DNA from: Qipengyuania sp. HL-TH1
GTDB taxonomy: Bacteria; Pseudomonadota; Alphaproteobacteria; Sphingomonadales; Sphingomonadaceae
Direction: 5' to 3'
DNA length: 64,000 bases
NCBI RefSeq assembly: GCF_036365825.1
Contig: NZ_CP142675.1
Span: forward strand, 620,001-684,000
How positions within the stretch are numbered: the first letter of the stretch is position 1; every line of letters starts with the position of its first letter. Both the position numbers and the translations under genes were made by a program. This document shows, in pieces, positions 63,407 to 64,000 of the stretch. The notes beneath the pieces are model-generated. The model was not told the origin of the DNA, made no database searches, and saw nothing but the letters and a program-made list of their open reading frames with translations.

Positions 63407-64000
63407 ATGAAGTTACAAAAAGAAACTATGGGTCACGGAAAATGGTACGACGACGCTTGCGGAACGGCGTTTGCGATGGAGCTGGTAGGTGAACGCTGGG
63501 CGCTGCTCGTTGTGAGGGAACTCATGTTCGGTGCCCGGCGGTTTTCCGACCTGCGCGCCAACCTGCCGGGCATTTCCGCGAAGGTCCTGACCGAACGGTT
63601 GGCAGGGCTGGAGGAAGCAGGCGTGCTGAACCGGCGCAAGCTGCCGCCGCCGGTGTCGGCGCAGGTCTATGAACTGACCGAATGGGGCTATCGCGCCGAA
63701 CCGCTGGTGCAGGAGCTGGGGCGCTGGGCGGCGATGTCGTCGCGGCACGATCCCACGCTGCCGCTTTCGCCGGTATCGCTGATGCTGTCGATGCGCACGA
63801 TGTTCGATCCCGCCAAGGCCGCGGGCATGCAGGCGACGATCGGCTTCGACATCGGGGGCGAAACCTTCGTCGCGCGCATGGCGGATGGCCGACTGCCGAT
63901 CGAGCGCGCCGATCCGGGTGTTGCCGAGGCGGTGTTCCGCGCCCCCGGCGCCCCGGTTCTCGCGGGCTTGCTCTATGGCGGGGTAGGAGCCGAAGAGCTG
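63407..64000 (+). CDS. HxlR family transcriptional regulator, 3' end outside window
   Basis: At least 198 residues of an open frame running off the window. The winged-helix core is clear: WYDDACGTAFAMELVGERW, ALLVVRELMFGARRFSDLRA and NLPGISAKVLTERLAGLEEA. ATG 63407 is used; ATG 63428 (MGHGKW...) is an in-frame alternative, and neither has a clear ribosome-binding site. After the DNA-binding domain, a C-terminal extension (from about residue 125) resembles a SCP2-like/ligand domain. Divergent from the VOC operon, it probably controls it. Confidence 0.9.
   Translation, partial: MKLQKETMGHGKWYDDACGTAFAMELVGERWALLVVRELMFGARRFSDLRANLPGISAKVLTERLAGLEEAGVLNRRKLPPPVSAQVYELTEWGYRAEPLVQELGRWAAMSSRHDPTLPLSPVSLMLSMRTMFDPAKAAGMQATIGFDIGGETFVARMADGRLPIERADPGVAEAVFRAPGAPVLAGLLYGGVGAEEL
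63411..63427. promoter_or_regulatory. Candidate HxlR operator, site 2
   Basis: AGTTACAAAAAGAAACT: the same layout as site 1 with an AAAAA centre. Both copies are followed by ATG, so a 21-bp unit is duplicated. If translation begins at 63428, both sites precede the gene. Confidence 0.6.

Overview
The window reads as a stretch of chromosome from an alphaproteobacterium of the Sphingomonadales, most likely Erythrobacteraceae (Erythrobacter/Qipengyuania/Altererythrobacter-like). This rests on the high GC content, three TonB-dependent receptors in 64 kb, an orphan CpaF ATPase, the hisG-hisD-nusB-thiL order, the infA-maf-RNase E/G-yacG order, an ABA4-like protein and a TonB receptor-phytase pair. 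No rRNA operon, prophage, insertion sequence or CRISPR array is visible.

Layout. 1-6000: end of an alpha/beta hydrolase, amino-acid racemase, dGTPase-like protein coupled to an NAD-binding reductase and an ABA4-like membrane protein, an acyl-CoA ligase and a coupled DUF938 methyltransferase. 5600-6450: a low-GC islet with one unknown gene. 6450-15000: small membrane proteins, entericidin, an EamA transporter, orphan cpaF, glmS and a GGDEF-EAL protein. 14766-19110: purQ and purS, separated from purC by a divergent TonB receptor. 19259-22274: bioF-bioD-bioA. 22271-25803: antiporter, tRNA-Phe, then yacG, RNase E/G-like, maf and infA on the minus strand. 26028-35019: unusual TonB receptor, flavoprotein, heme peroxidase, APC permease and uvrC. 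35020-37430: accessory zone with small hypotheticals, two frameshifted genes and a GIY-YIG gene bracketed by a 26-bp palindromic repeat. 37582-45395: universal stress protein, DEAD-box helicase, TonB receptor with beta-propeller phytase, and TesB. 45428-49544: a tightly coupled four-gene operon (two FemAB/GNAT-like proteins, a JmjC-like oxygenase and a polytopic membrane protein). 49681-55241: H+-pyrophosphatase and hisG-hisD-nusB-thiL. 55278-59915: DUF2332, hydrolase, SDR, pirin, BolA and J-domain protein. 59921-64000: a compact six-gene VOC/GST/PhnB/RibD-like operon, divergent from an HxlR regulator, with two tandem palindromes between them.

How the genes work together. Three biosynthetic sets are clear: purines (purC/S/Q), biotin (bioF/D/A; bioB not here) and histidine (hisG/D). 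The TonB receptor plus lipoprotein phytase suggests capture and hydrolysis of phytate. The HxlR-controlled operon looks like an electrophile or antibiotic stress module. The four-gene FemAB operon has no function I can name.

Caveats. Four genes (purC, a FemAB/GNAT gene at 48370-49544, and those at 35086-35546 and 36932-37424) each become full length with a one-base correction. The first two changes lie in G/C runs, so sequencing error, phase variation and true decay all remain possible. thiL has no canonical start codon and appears to begin with CTG.
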